Source: Sanguinoderma infundibulare (lineage: Eukaryota; Basidiomycota; Agaricomycetes; Polyporales; Polyporaceae). From it: a DNA stretch of 64,000 nucleotides. This document shows, in pieces, positions 36,074 through 48,700 of the stretch (its first letter is position 1; the number at the start of each line of letters is the position of its first letter). Below the pieces are notes generated by a model. That model had not been told where the DNA came from and made no database searches. It was given only the letters and a program-made list of their open reading frames with translations. Made by a program: the position numbers and the translations under genes. Location of the stretch: contig JAVLRN010000009.1 in NCBI GenBank assembly GCA_032821775.1, positions 1,612,001-1,676,000 of the forward strand, written 5' to 3'.

Positions 36074-37692
36074 ATGTTCTTGAAGCGCGGCTACACCGAT
36101 TTCGTGTTCGACGTATCGGACGTCCTCATTTCCTGGCCTTCCGACCTGACCTGCCCTATCGACCGCAAAGTCCTTCGCTCCTACCTCGTTACTCGAACGT
36201 GGTTTCAGTACGAGTCCGGCCAGATCTCCAAAGATGGGTGCCTACAGGGTCTGGCCACGAAGTTCTCCCATGATCCTGCCAGCATTGACAACGCCTGGAC
36301 CCATGTCGCGCATTCCTTGCGCCCACATGAGGAGATGGTCGCTCTAATCAAGGAGCTTCGAGAAACGACGGGCGGGAAGGCGCGCATTTTCGGAGCTTTC
36401 AACGTCTCACGGCCGGACTACGAGCTGTTCCGTGCAAAGGCGGACGTCGACTGGTCGATCTTCGACGCGGTTTTCACATCCCACGAGCTCGACATCCGCC
36501 TGCCCCACCTCGGCTTCTTCAAGCGCGTCTTCGCCAAAGAGGAGTGGAAGATCGACCCCCACGACGCGGTCTTCGTGGGCCACGACTCCGACGATGTCGT
36601 CACCGCACGCTCGTTCGGCATGCATGGCATCCTCCTTGCCGAATTCAAAGAAGCTCGCCGCGAACTTCGGAACATCGTTGGAGACCCCATGAAGCGCGGC
36701 TGGGAGTACTTGCGTGCAAACGCAGGGAAACTGGCTTGCGACGCCGACCGGCCAGGGGTCTCGATCATGGAGAACTTTGGGCAGCTGCTCATCCTCGAGG
36801 CCACTGGAGACAGGTACGCGCGGTGCGTATGGATCTCGCGTTCTCAGCGTTCTGACGTTGGGCGCAGGAGCCTTGTGCAACTGACGGAGCCTCCGCGATA
36901 CTGGAACTACTTCCAGGGTGAGACTCACGCATGTTGGACCTCGTGTTTTGACTGAGGTGCGAGCAGGCAAGGGCATTTTGACGCACGAGAAATTCCCGGA
37001 TGACCTCGACACGACCTCTTTGGGACTCGTCACCCTCAAACCTCCGAAGGAGCACTGCAACTCTCTCATGGACGAAATGCTGACATACCTGACCGAGGAC
37101 GGTCTTCCCTACGTGAGCCGCCATCGGACATCTGCTCGCTACCCCCATGCTGACTACACCCGCGCGCCAGACTTACTTCGACCGAGACATGCCGCGCCTG
37201 GACCCCGTGGTGGCCGTGAACGTCCTCCACCTCTTCTACACCCACGGCCGCGGCCACGAGCTCCCCGGCGCGCTCGCGTTCGTGCGCAACCTGCTCGCGA
37301 ACCGCGCGTACATCGACGGCACGCGCTACTACTTCCGCGAGTGCGTCCTGTACTTCATCGCGCGCCTGCTCGAGACGTCGGACGACGCGCACTTGCACGA
37401 CACGCTCGAGGGCCTCCTCCGCGAGCGCGTACAGGAGCTCATCGGGGCGCCGGGCGACGCGATCGCGCTGGCGTTCCGTGTCGTGACGTGCGCGAGCGTG
37501 GGGGTGCGGAACGAGATCGATATGCGAAACTTGCTTCCGATGCAGTGCGAGGACGGCGGGTGGGAGATCGGTTACATCTACAGGTACGGGATTTCTGGTA
37601 TGAAGATAGGGAGCAGGGGGTACACGACTGCGATGGCGATCAAGGCCATCGAGGAATTGGATAAGCTGCGAGCGAAGCAGGGCGCCCAGTGA
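36074..37692 (+). CDS. HAD-like terpene cyclase (candidate drimane-type sesquiterpene synthase)
   Basis: Exons 36074-36813, 36868-36917, 36967-37112 and 37171-37692 give 485 residues. Residues 1-240 form a haloacid-dehalogenase fold: motif I FDVSDVLISW at 12-21 (D13, D16) and the late motif VGHDSDDVVTARSFGM. Residues 250-485 form a class II terpene cyclase beta-like domain with D276-L-D278-T-T, the DxDTT variant of the proton-donating motif. A C-terminal CEDGGWEIGYIYRYG block follows. This two-domain layout is known from fungal drimane/albicanyl diphosphate synthases of the AstC type. Those cyclise farnesyl diphosphate and then remove phosphate. The product here is inferred. A convergent MFS exporter lies 266 bp downstream. 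Confidence 0.88.
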
Positions 37693-37957
37693 AGGCTACG
37701 TCGAGCGGCGGACAATTTTCATGATGTGTGGCTTGTGTAGATACACCTGATACCATATCTATAGATTCGTGCCAAACTTGCCAGGGTAGATGTTCGACGC
37801 GAGGCATGAGATTAAGTGCGGATGACTATCTATTACTATAAATTGATAGTAAGTCGTGAACGAGACGAGTCCCATATGGTACAGCTTATAGCGTACAGTC
37901 GTGAGGTAATAACTTAGGTCACCTACGCCCCATCCACCGCATCCCAAACAGATGCAA

Positions 37958-40208
37958 TCACACTGGGCTCTTCCCCGGATTCTGCGTATGTGATTCGCCC
38001 TCCGGCTTTCCCTCCGCGGCCTTCTCCTGCGGCCCATTCTTTGCGGCCGCCAAACGCGCCTCCCTATCCGTGTCGCGGATGTTGGACAGGAAGAGCGTGA
38101 GGATGAACGACAGGCCCGCCCAGGGCACGAGCGAGAGCATCGCCCATCGCGTGCCCTGCTGGAATGCGTCCCTGACGAACTGCTGCACCTCGGGCGGGAG
38201 GGCGCCGATGCCCTGCACAGAGCTGATACCCGACGACAAGCCGTTCTGCAGCAGCGCAGCGTCCGCGGGCGAGAGGGTGCCGGAGGTGACGAGCGCGCGA
38301 AGCGAGGCGGTCACTTTGCCGTTGAGGACTGCGCCGCACTGCGCGAGGCCGATCGTGCCGCCGAGCGCGCGGGACTGTTAGTGCCAGTGTCGGGGGTGGT
38401 TGCGGTGAGCATGAGGAGATGACGGTGGAGATGTGGAATGAAAAGATGACTCACGAAGAGGGTGAGTGCGGAGACGACCGCAATGCGGCTCTCCGGCTGG
38501 GAGAAGCGGGTGTGGAGGGCGAGGGGGCCGATGGACATGCCGACGCCGACACCGGCCATGACGAGGAAGCTGGAAAACCCAAGTAAATATATGCACGCCA
38601 GTTGACGCGGCGGAGAGAATGGCCACTCACCCGTCGACCTCGCCCTTGTCGTTGCGGTCCATGGCCCACGAGATCAAGCCGAGCGCGACGGTAATAATCA
38701 ACCCGCCCAAAACGATCGGGATCTTCGGCTGGCGCAGCCGCTTGACCATAATGATCGACGACAGCGCGCCGCCGCCCATGCCCGGCGCGAAGAAGAGCAG
38801 CTGCGTGCCCGCGTCGGTGCCCGTGAGGCCGCCGACGATGGTGAAGAAGATGGCGATGAAGTAGAACATGACGAGCATGACCATGCCGGACACGAAGATG
38901 GCGTACTGCGCGACGCAGAGGTTGAACGACTTGAAGAGCTGCAGCGGGATCATCGGGTCCGTGTTCATGAACGGGTTCCGGCTCGTCCTGCCCGCGGCGG
39001 CCTTGCGCTCGAGGAGGTACTCCCAGAGGACCCAGGCGATGTAGGAGACGCCGGCGACAACGAAGCACGCGATGACGCGGGCGGAGGACCAGTCGCCGGT
39101 GGAGCCCCAGTTCAGGGCGAGGAGGAGGGTGATTCCGCCGCTCATGAAGAAGACGGCGCCGATCCAGTCGATGCGCATGAACTTTTCGAAGAACGTCTGC
39201 TTTTCGGGAGTCAGGGTTTCGTCGGGGTTGAGGGGGTTGCGGCGGGGCTGGGAACCCTTCGTTCGGCCGCGAAGGATGAAGAACGAGAGGACCATCGCGA
39301 GCGCGCAGCTGGGCAAGCTGAGTAGAATGGTCAGTGGTGGCTGGCCAGAGATGGGACGGAAGACTTACTTGATAGCAAAGATCCAACGGAAGGAAACCGT
39401 GGTCAATGCACCTCCAATGACTGGACCCACGCAGTACCCAATCGTGAAGAGGAAAAACAACATGGACTGCTGCCAGTTATTGTCGTCCAAAGAGTTCGAA
39501 TCCGACAAGATGATTCGGACGACCTAGACGTCCGTTCCATCAACTCTTGCTCCATATCAAGGACGAGGTACCTTACCGCCATCATACCACCAGCCCCAAT
39601 ACCAGCGATACCGCGACCAGCAAGCATGGTGCCCATACTCTGCGCTCCTGTGCTGATCGCGCTACCAACAGCGAAGAAGAGTAGCGAAAGCTGAAGGGCC
39701 CAGTGGCGACCCCAGATATCGGCCAAGGAGGCGAATAATGGGAGGAAGACGGTGGAGGTGAGGAGGTAGATGGTCCCAATGTAACTTTGGAGGTCTAATC
39801 GGTTGAAAACAGACTGCAAGTGACGGTCAGCCTTGCATTGTGAGACACCAAGAGGAAAGCGACGTACAGCGATGTGCACTTGGGCGGTTGCAACGACTAG
39901 AAACGGCTAGTTAGCCCTTGGACTTGGTGACTTACGGTAGGCTGACGCTCACCGGTGTAGTCCAGGGTCTCGAAGAAGACGGGGATGATAAGAGCTACCA
40001 TGAGCAAGAGCTTCCATTTAGTCGATGACGAGATGCGTCCAGAGCCTTTCTCCGCCTTGGAGGAAGAGTCGGCAGTTTTGAGGGTAGTCTGCGCATCGTC
40101 GGAAATTTGTGAGGGAGGTTGTGTTTGGGGAAGGCCGGCAGCCTCTGCTTCATGAGCGGCCTTGGCGTTTCTCCTCTTGTCCCTGATGTACTTGTAGGCA
40201 AGATACAT
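37958..40208 (-). CDS. MFS transporter, 14-TM DHA2-like drug/proton antiporter
   Basis: Exons 40208-39953, 39896-39868, 39813-39577, 39523-39369, 39317-38631, 38569-38455 and 38374-37958 give 631 residues. A charged cytosolic N-terminus precedes the first membrane helix (LLLMVALIIPVFFETLDYT). The D-Y-T-V-V-A-T-A-Q-V motif, the loop LADIWGRHW (motif A) and the GRGIAGIGAGGMMA helix are hallmarks of the 14-helix multidrug family. The C-terminus is a hydrophilic, Lys/Glu-rich tail. It probably exports small molecules at the plasma membrane. Its convergent position to the terpene cyclase suggests, but does not show, a link to that product. Confidence 0.9.
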
Positions 40209-40310
40209 GGCAGCAAAAAAGGTAGAAGGGATACGGGGAGGGCCGCGAGAAGGGAAGACGGGGATGGAGAATTTGAACGCGTCAGCCCTCGGTCCCAATA
40301 TCGATGTGCG

Positions 40311-40317
40311 TTATATA
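40311..40317 (-). promoter_or_regulatory. TATA box of the MFS gene
   Basis: TATATAA on the minus strand, about 105 bp upstream of the ATG at 40208. Confidence 0.5.
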
Positions 40318-40890
40318 TGGGCGGGGGAAGCGGAGGCACGAGGGGAAAGCATCTCGGTTATGACGAGGAAACAGTGTTGCATTGCCACAGGGACTCGACG
40401 TTGAGTCGGGGGACACGATCGTGCCGTCATCAGAGCTGCGGCATGATTGCTTCATTCGACAGGAGCACGGGAATGCTCCTCGTTCTAAATGCCGCCGATG
40501 TCAGGAGACCGTATGAGACTGGTTCAATGTACTACCCCTGGTGAGCCTCAGCGCGTGTTATGGAATAAGATACTGGACACATACCATGGATTGCCATGCT
40601 CACCATGACATCAGCATCAGGTGCGTTTTGGTGTGTTTCCGAGTCAGTATTGGCAGCGGGTGCTTTTGCCTCGAGTCTCAGCCTGACGCCGATCTCTGCT
40701 AGTCCCTGTGGCGGTGCCTCCTTTGGGCGTCTATTTACATACCCGCCTGGTTCCTGGGCGCCTCGCCTTGGACACCCTCCGTGACCGGACCGCTGCGCCG
40801 CCAGAGCTGCCCCCGACTCGGTTGTGTTCTTGGCCATCCTCCTGCACACCGCAGTGCTGCCCACGCCGGCTGTGATCACTCGAGACAGCC
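40318..40890. other. Divergent intergenic region between MFS and BET5
   Basis: Start codons are 683 bp apart. No further gene is seen; open frames in 40,530-40,880 have no start context or motif. Confidence 0.5.
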
Positions 40891-41696
40891 ATGACTATCT
40901 TTAGTCTCTACATCTTCGACAGGTCCGCAGTCCTCTTCATACATGCGTCCAACGGCAATGTGCACCGCACTGTACTGATCCCTCTGCGTTCCCTGCTACA
41001 GGCATTGTACCTGCGTGTATTATCAGGACTGGCACCGCACCGTTCGTCCGAAGGGAGCGGTCGAGGGTGGCATGCTCCCCGCCGTCTACGCCCCCGTGTA
41101 TCCCGCAGCGAACCCCGACTCTCTCTACGGCAACCGCAACACACTCTCCTCATCATCCGGCGTCGTCGTAGCCGTCAACGACGATATGCCGCACACTCCC
41201 CTCCCGACACAAACGCACAGCCCAATCGCGCCCCTCCCGCCTCCCCCAACGTCGTCCTTGCCTTTCGACGAGGAGGCGAAGCTCGTGTACGGCGTCGTGC
41301 TCTCCCTCCGGAACATGATCAAAAAGATCTCGGGAAAGTGCGTACCCTCCCTCCCTCTCCCTGTCCTCCGCTTCCCTTCATGCCCATCCTATATCCATAT
41401 CCATGCGCACGTCCGTTGCTGCGCCCCTCAGGGACGAGCAGTTCGTCAACTACCAGACCTCGACCTACAAGCTCCACCTCTTCGAGACCATCTCCGGCTA
41501 CAAGTTCGTCATGCTCTCCGACCCCAATGCCGACTCCCTCCGCTTCGTCCTCCGCCAGATATACTCGGGCCCCTTCCTCGAGTACGTCGTCCGCAATCCC
41601 CTCGTCGACATGGACTCCAAGGAGCGCGGCATCGACAACGAGTACTTCCGGATGAGTACCGACAGGGTGATCAGAGGCCTCACTGTTTTTCAATGA
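40891..41696 (+). CDS. BET5: TRAPP complex subunit Bet5 (TRAPPC1)
   Basis: Core subunit of the TRAPP tethering complex and Rab/Ypt1 exchange factor in ER-Golgi traffic. Exons 40891-40922, 41002-41337 and 41432-41696 give 210 residues. The longin-like start MTIFSLYIFDRHCTCVYYQDW and the C-terminal SGYKFVMLSDPNADSLRFVL and NPLVDMD blocks are typical (quoted in pieces under 20 residues where longer). Yeast and animal homologs are about 145-160 residues. The extra length sits in a Pro/Ser/Thr-rich insert at about residues 28-97, in the loop between the first strands. Confidence 0.93.
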
Positions 41697-42091
41697 TATC
41701 ATATTGCTTTCGCACTTGCCCCCGACCCTCCTCTGCAAGCGTTTATGTTGCAGCAAAGATTCGTTCGAACAGCCTCTCCGAGTTCGTTCACACACATCGC
41801 AACACAAGCCGTGTGTGCCGCTTCCAAATCCTTTGTTTCCACGACGAGGGCACAGTCTTGCACTAAACACTGGACGTACGGGCTACATTGAAGCAAAATG
41901 AATGAATGAAGAAAAAGCGTCCGCTTGCTTAGCCGAGAAAGCAAGCAAAAGTCCTAAAGCATGTCAGACGGACAGGGACATGGACAGCAACGCATGACTA
42001 CTCGATCCGTATCGTAAGGTCATGGTCGTGCCGTTAACGTCCTACGGCGCCCGAACCGAACCCGACGAGAAGGGAAGGCGGCGGGCACCGC

Positions 42092-43386
42092 TCAGACCTT
42101 GATGTCGTCGAAGCGTTCCTTCTCGTGCGGCAGGTACCCGGCGTCCGACGGGCCGGTGTAGTCTGGGATCTTCTCGTCGCTGTCGTTGTAGAGCGGCAAG
42201 CCGGCCATCGCGTTCCCCGGCGCGTGGTGCGACAAGCCCGGGGGGTGGTTAGCCTGCCGGTAGTAGCCCGCGGCCGAGGGGTCCGCCGGCGGGTTGACGA
42301 GGAACTGCGGGGAAGACGTTAGTTGGCTCCGCTTGTCGCTCGGATTAATGTGAACTCACGGGAGGCAGGCCGTAGTGGAAGGGCGAGCCCATAGCTCCGC
42401 GAGGGAACGAGATGAGGATGTGCTACCACACACCCATAATATTCAGTGAACGAGCACGTCATCTCCAACGAGTGAGCAACGCTTACGAGTGCCTTGCTGC
42501 CAATACTTGGCATCTTCATCGACCACTGGGGGACCTGGGCGTTAGGCCCGGCCACGGCCGCGTCCTCCGCGCTGAACTTGCGCAGCATCTGGTTGACCTG
42601 CCTCTTGCCCTGCACACGCGGCCGGGTATCAACTTGTCTGTCAGACACGACTAGAAGGCGCGACTTACGTAGAACTTCCAGAGGAAGAACGGCAACCATC
42701 CGAGGAGGACGAGCCCGATCAACACACCAACGCTCGCTGCGCGCGCCTGCCAGAACCGGTCGTCCTGGAAGATCGGTTCGTTGTCAAAGGTCGTCCCGAC
42801 GCGCGTCAGGTGCTGCGGGAGGACGTTCAGGAGGACGTAGTAGATGGCGACCGGGACGACGAGCATTGAGCTACGCAGGCAACACATTTGATTAGTAATC
42901 CGGAACATGTGTAGCCCAGTGGGCAGGTTGCCGGGCGGCGTTGGGACACGGGGCAGGAAGTGGATACGGAGAAGAGGGACGGATTCCAGGAAGGTCGAAG
43001 AGGGAAAGTTCAATATGGACGCGAATGCACTCACAGGAACATGAAGATCGAAAAGATGATCTCGAAGCGGGGCTTGAGGTAGCGGGAGCCCTTCATGAGC
43101 ACGGCGCGCTGCCTCGCCATCCAGATGTCCCTCGAATACTGGCTGGACGATCAGCGCCCAACAACAACAACGACGACGAGTCAAGCCATGAAGCGGGATA
43201 CGCACGTATTGCTGCAGCTCATAGGGGACCGAGTCGTTCGGCACCTGGTTGATCGGAAGAACCTGCGTGAACGACCACCGTCTCAGCACCGTGCCCACAA
43301 AGCCGAACTCGATACCTCTAACGCACCAAAGCGATCGTCTGGGTCGGGTTGACCTGCAGCTGGACGTTGAACACCGGCGTTGCCAT
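42092..43386 (-). CDS. Conserved-looking protein with two membrane segments, function unknown
   Basis: Seven exons (43386-43327, 43262-43206, 43138-43035, 42870-42669, 42609-42487, 42422-42360, 42304-42092) join in phase to give 273 residues. Two hydrophobic helices are at about 66-88 (IFMFLSMLVVPVAIYYVLL) and 119-138 (VLIGLVLLGWLPFFLWKFY). The segment between them is short and polar. The C-terminus is Pro/Gly/Tyr-rich. I do not recognise a family. Regular exon phases and codon-like composition support a real gene. Convergent with BET5. Confidence 0.8.
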
Positions 43387-43813
43387 CCTGCCGTCTGCGC
43401 TTGCGCTGTCGGTTTTGAAAGAACGGGGAAGTTCTCCGGGAACGGGAAGAATGTGCGTCGAGCAAGCGGACGGGGGCTAGAATACAGTGGAAGTGCAGTG
43501 AAGAAGTACAAGACGTCGAGCCTGTCGACGAGGAAAGCGAGGAAGGAAAGGGAGATGGAGGCGGGAGTCGGGACGAGAGAAAGGGAAAGGCGTGTGTCCG
43601 ACACGAGGGTATATCAGCGCCCCCGAGGACGCCGTAGAGGGCGCTTGTCGTTGTGGCTCTGCTCTGCCGCGATCGCCGCCATGGTGACCCGTCGACAGCT
43701 CCCCTTTTCAATAATAAATTCGTTCTCCGGCGTCCATCACCCCATAATCTGTGTCTTGTGAAAGTTTTATTTTTGGCCCGCCTGATTAACGTACGATCGA
43801 CCCCGTTTACTTC

Positions 43814-45342
43814 TTAGAGCAACTTCATCTTGCCCAATGGTAGACGGTACGTGCGCACGGCGAAATACTCTCGCGTCTTCCCCCACCTGTCAGCGGCTCC
43901 TTCGAAAACATCAACGTCGCTCCACTCAACATCGATACCGACATCCGCCAAGTGCAGGTCGGAGACGTGCTTGTAGACGTCATAAAACATAGCATCTGCG
44001 GTGCAACCTGTCAGACGAACGAGACAAGGTACAAAATACAACGGTCGACGGCTTACTCGTCGCACCCAACCCGTTGAAGAACCCAAATCGGGAGTCCGGG
44101 CCTTCGAGCAGGTCCGGGACGTGTCCGAAGAATCGGCGTAGCTCTAGAGACAGACTGCGTTGAGCATCTATCATCCCCAAAGCGCGGATGCAGGCAACAT
44201 ACCCGCGTAGTCTTCCGAGAAGGTGTCGGTGTAGATCACGTCAAACCCGCCAATGCCGAGAAGCTCCTCGCTCTCGACGAAGTCTTGCCACTTCCCTTCG
44301 AGGATCTTGACGCCCTCTTTGTCGAACCATCCCTGGTCCCGTAGGTGTTTCAAGACGTCCGGATGCGGCTCGATGATGACGTGCAGAGACGGCTTCGTCG
44401 CAAGGTTCTGGAAGAGTGTATCGATCTGGATGCGGACAATGTGAGTGGTCGAGCACTAAGGTAGCTTGGGTTCAGACACTTACGATACCGAGACCGAAGC
44501 CAACATTCAGGACTTTGAGGCCATCACCGAACTTTGGATGATCTGTGCATAGCTTGCGGACGGTTTCCTGCACTTGGCACTAACCCACTAAGAACTCTCA
44601 CCACAAACGACGGCAGGACGGAACTCACTGATGCCGCGTTCCCATCCCATCATAACGCCAACCTCTTCCTCCTCATTCATCTTGACCAAACAGATGTCTT
44701 GGCCATGCTCGTCCTTGGTGTACTTCAGCTCGGTGCTTAGGAACGCGTCGGTCGAACCTGCAGGAGTCGAGTCCGTTGCCTTGAGAATGAGGCTGAGCGG
44801 TGAATTCGCATCGGGCGCGTTCTTCGCCAACAGGCTGAGCAACAGCTCTGCAGCAAAACGTCAGCTCTCGTGTCTATTCCCGATAGACGGGGTTTCTGAC
44901 CCCGACATACCTGAACGTATCCCCGCATCCCGAATGATCGTGTAACACCGCTCGTCGTTCAGCGATAGCGCGACGTCGCCCGCGGTATTGTGCAAGTTGT
45001 CCACTGGGCGTGCCGACCAACAGATGCGGGCAAGTCAGCTCCGGACGGCCGCGGCAGAGGGAGTCGCCTGCAATGTGTCATACCGGCGTTCCACAGCGCG
45101 CCCTCATCAATCAGGAAGCGGACCAGCTCCTCGTTCTCCACGTATGCCGCTGCGTGCAATGGAGACGTCCCCTCGTCGTCTTGATACCAGACCGGTGCTC
45201 CAGCCGCAATCAGAGCCTTGATTTCGGAGAGAGGCCTCCGCCGCAGGATGGCGTCCACGAGCTCCTGTCCCTGCCCCACGAGCGCATCAACGTCCATATC
45301 GTCATCTGAACCATCTGCGTTACGTTCCGAGTGTTCGACCAT
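43814..45342 (-). CDS. RMT2: Protein arginine N-methyltransferase 2 (Rmt2)
   Basis: Fungal enzyme that methylates the delta nitrogen of arginine in ribosomal protein L12, using SAM. Exons 45342-45084, 45003-44911, 44847-44629, 44572-44484, 44425-44203, 44143-44057 and 43995-43814 give 383 residues. The N-terminal part has ankyrin-like repeats (EGTSPLHAAAYVENEELV). The methyltransferase domain follows, with VMMGWERGIMQE, the SAM-binding LKVLNVGFGLGI at about 208-220, the acidic IIEPHPDV loop and DVIYTDTFSEDY. The family resembles guanidinoacetate methyltransferases. Cytosolic. Length is near the family norm. Confidence 0.92.
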
Positions 45343-45750
45343 CTTGTTTGCGTGCGAAGAGGGCAGGTAAATGCTGGGGGAGCCTGGAAAGCAGCAAGAC
45401 GCGGTTGTGGCGCATTCTCGGCAAAGATTGCAAAAAGTGATCGATCTCAGATTCGGTGTCGTGTCTTGATCAGGAAGGCGTCGACATTCCACAGTAGGCA
45501 TCTACAGGCACCGAAATCAACGAAAAGCCGCTGCGCAGACACACGGATGTTCTCGAGCGGTTTTGCAACCTGTCGGTCTTGTGCAAGCCGGGTCCACGAG
45601 TCGAGCACGTCGCCAAAAGTCGTTATTCGTATGGATCAACCATGTAGCACTGAGTCGTATCAACAATTCTGTCTGAGCCATTCGGTAGGTCAACAGGAGC
45701 ACGTCCAGTCCCACAACGCTGAACAAATAGGATAGTCGCATAGAGTAGGT

Positions 45751-48700
45751 TCAGAGTATATCCACAACTTCGCGCCTCGGCGAAATGACTGCAACCACCT
45801 TTCCTTCGTAGTCAAGAAGGTCGCCCCCAGCAGTCGCGACCAAATCCTGTCGCCGACGATCATAGTCGAGGCCCAAAAGCTTCTCGACGTTCACCGTCGC
45901 CAAAGCAAACGCGTCTCCCTTGTCCACAGCATCTGCGCCCGCGTCGAGCATTGCCTGATATTTCAATGACATCATCAGAAAGAGAGTAAAGGTCCTCCTA
46001 GAAACAAGGCGTACCTCTCCGACATCGAAGCGCAGATTACGGGCGCGAGAGTTTGCCATTTCAGGCATTCCTGGATGGCCAATGGACCCGACGCCGTGAG
46101 GACCGACACCGACGGTGACGCCGCGCTTGATGAGATAGCCGATGAGACTGTCCGCGCTCAATGGGGGACCAGGCAATCTAAATGACGGCAGGTCAAATAT
46201 ACTCTCGTGGTGGAAAAGATCCCAGGACTGACGTGCGTCTCTCGTCCCAAGTGTACGGCTGCGAGCACAATATGTTAGAAGTAGTTTGGAAGTGAAAAGA
46301 GAAAGGACTAACGTAAGGTCTCGTTGGGGTAACGATAATGCCGACATTCGCTTCCGCGAGCTCGTCTGCAAGTAGATGGGCTTCCGTGGCACCCGCGATC
46401 GTGAGCTTTAGCGCAACACCCGTCTTGGCTTCAACCTCTTTCTTCAAAGAGATTAGAGTAGCGATTATGTCCGCACTTCCGACATTGACGACTAGCGGCA
46501 GTGTCCCCTATGTAAATGCAGGTCACGCGGTCAGCACGCGCATCCGATGAGAATAGGCAGATGCACACTCACGTTCGCGACCTTCCGGAACCATTCCCCA
46601 ATCTCACCCTTGACATCCCGCGTCAGCAACCGTCTCATCGCAGCGATCTTCGTGCTGACGCTCGGCGCGGAATCTCCGTGAGAAAGCGACGTATGGAGTG
46701 CGACAACCTCGCGAACGACAGCCCCCCGCTCGAGCTTGTGCGGGGCACCAAGGGAGAACGCTGTGCTGAGACCGCTTAGCCAAGACAGATGTGATGGGGA
46801 GCTGACACCGATTGTCACTCCCGCGCGGTATGCAAGCAAAGCATCCCGCGTCCCGAACTGGAGACCATCTACCGCTTTCGCGACGTAACCCCCAGCGCCA
46901 AACAAGGCTGGTTGGCCGTCCAACGGGTCCTTGACGGATCCATCTGCTGTCGATGGCTCCATTGGAATCTCAGCCAGCCCGAGAGCTGTACCGTAAGCGA
47001 CAAGTCCAGGTTGTATAGCGCCTCCCTGAAGGTCAACGATCTCCGCCTGAGGAAGGGAAAGATGTCTGCTGCACGAATCGGAGTCTCGTCCATAGCAGAT
47101 GACGTTGCCGTTATGAACGACCACTGTCCCCTCTTTCAAATATTCAGCGTCGCCTGACTGGGCAAGCAGGTTGACAACGGTCTTTGCGGTGTGGCTGGGC
47201 AACCAGAAGTCGGAGACGTTTGTGAAGATGACGGATTTCTGGCGATTTGTTGGCTCAAGCGGTGGAAGGCCATTGTACTCGAGCGCTTCGGCAGTCTCCC
47301 TATCCCAGTTTGGTGTCGAGGGTGCGCGCTGGTGCGCAGAGGGTTTTGGAGCAGTGTGTGGTTGGGGAAACTGGAGGGTTCCATCGATGATCACCTGCGT
47401 AGGAGTTGCTCCCAGGGTGAGCGGATGGCTGTCCCAAAGAACGATGTCTTCCAGAAATCATGAGCGGACCAGTAGAATGATATATGCGGATCAGGGGTGC
47501 AATACCTGCGTCATAGCCTGACCACAATTGTCAGATCGAGAGCGTGATGGAAGCAGTTTAGCTGACCATCTTTGATAAACCCAATGCGATGATCGAGACC
47601 GAGGATTCTTGCCGGAGTGCTGATGACCGATTGCAGAGCAACGTTCTCAGCGAGACCCCAGTAATGCGCAAGGGCAGCCTCTGCGAGAAGGTTCCGAGAG
47701 GGGATAGCAGAATGGTCCGACTGTATGGACGCAAGTCAGTTCCGGCGGTGCGCAATGGCGAGGATGCGATGGCTTGCCTTCATAACGACATCGAAACCCT
47801 CATTAGCAAGGATTCTGGGAGCGAACTCTGAGTGCAGGTAGCCTTCGCGTTTGTACCTGGGAAGAGACCATGAGCGTATTGTCAAAGGGAGATATGACAG
47901 ATAATAGTTACCTTGCGAATGTCGAGAACATGGCAATTGCCGGAGGTTTTCCTGTAGTATCACGTTCAGTCAACTGTCTGCAAAATGGTCGGAAATATTT
48001 ACTTCCATAGGCCCGTTTAAGCACTTCGGGCACCAACCATGCCTCGTGAGCGTGGTGGAAGGCCGCAACTTCAAACTGGAATTCGTTGGAGAGCTGCAAC
48101 GAAACCACTAAACGGAATGAAGAGAGAGGCGCATTCACGTGGTCTAACTTACGCGGACGAAGTTGTCGAGGTCAACAGCTTCATAGCAATGAGTTTGAAC
48201 CTGACAGTGGGAACTACGTCGATTATTGTTCTTATGCGGAAGACCGATAGAACCGTACCTTAATCTTGCCTCGGAGAACGTCGACAAGCGATTGCCACTG
48301 CAAGCTTTCTGGGAACGTCTGGGTTCGCAAAGAGCCCCATTTCCCCGACAGAGCCTTCTCACAGTATTCATCTTGAGCCACCTTGATAGTGCGAGCGGTG
48401 TCGTACCTGCATGTCGTCAAGGCAAATCAGTTGCATGGAAAGCATCGTGCAACCATTAAAATACACATACGCTTGGCGGGTAAGCCACACAGAGTCCATA
48501 CGAGTATCCCCGTAGCTTTTCGGGTTCTCACCTTTCCAGAAGCTCAGCATCATGGGCGCGGCTATGTCTAGTCTTTAATCCTTACCACAGGCATGTCTAG
48601 ATTGTTGCAATGGTCAATGGCTCGACATGCGCAGATCAAAATGAACGAACTTCATGTGTCCCCAGTGTCGAGTAGCCTCGGGAGAGTGGTCTGTGCCATT

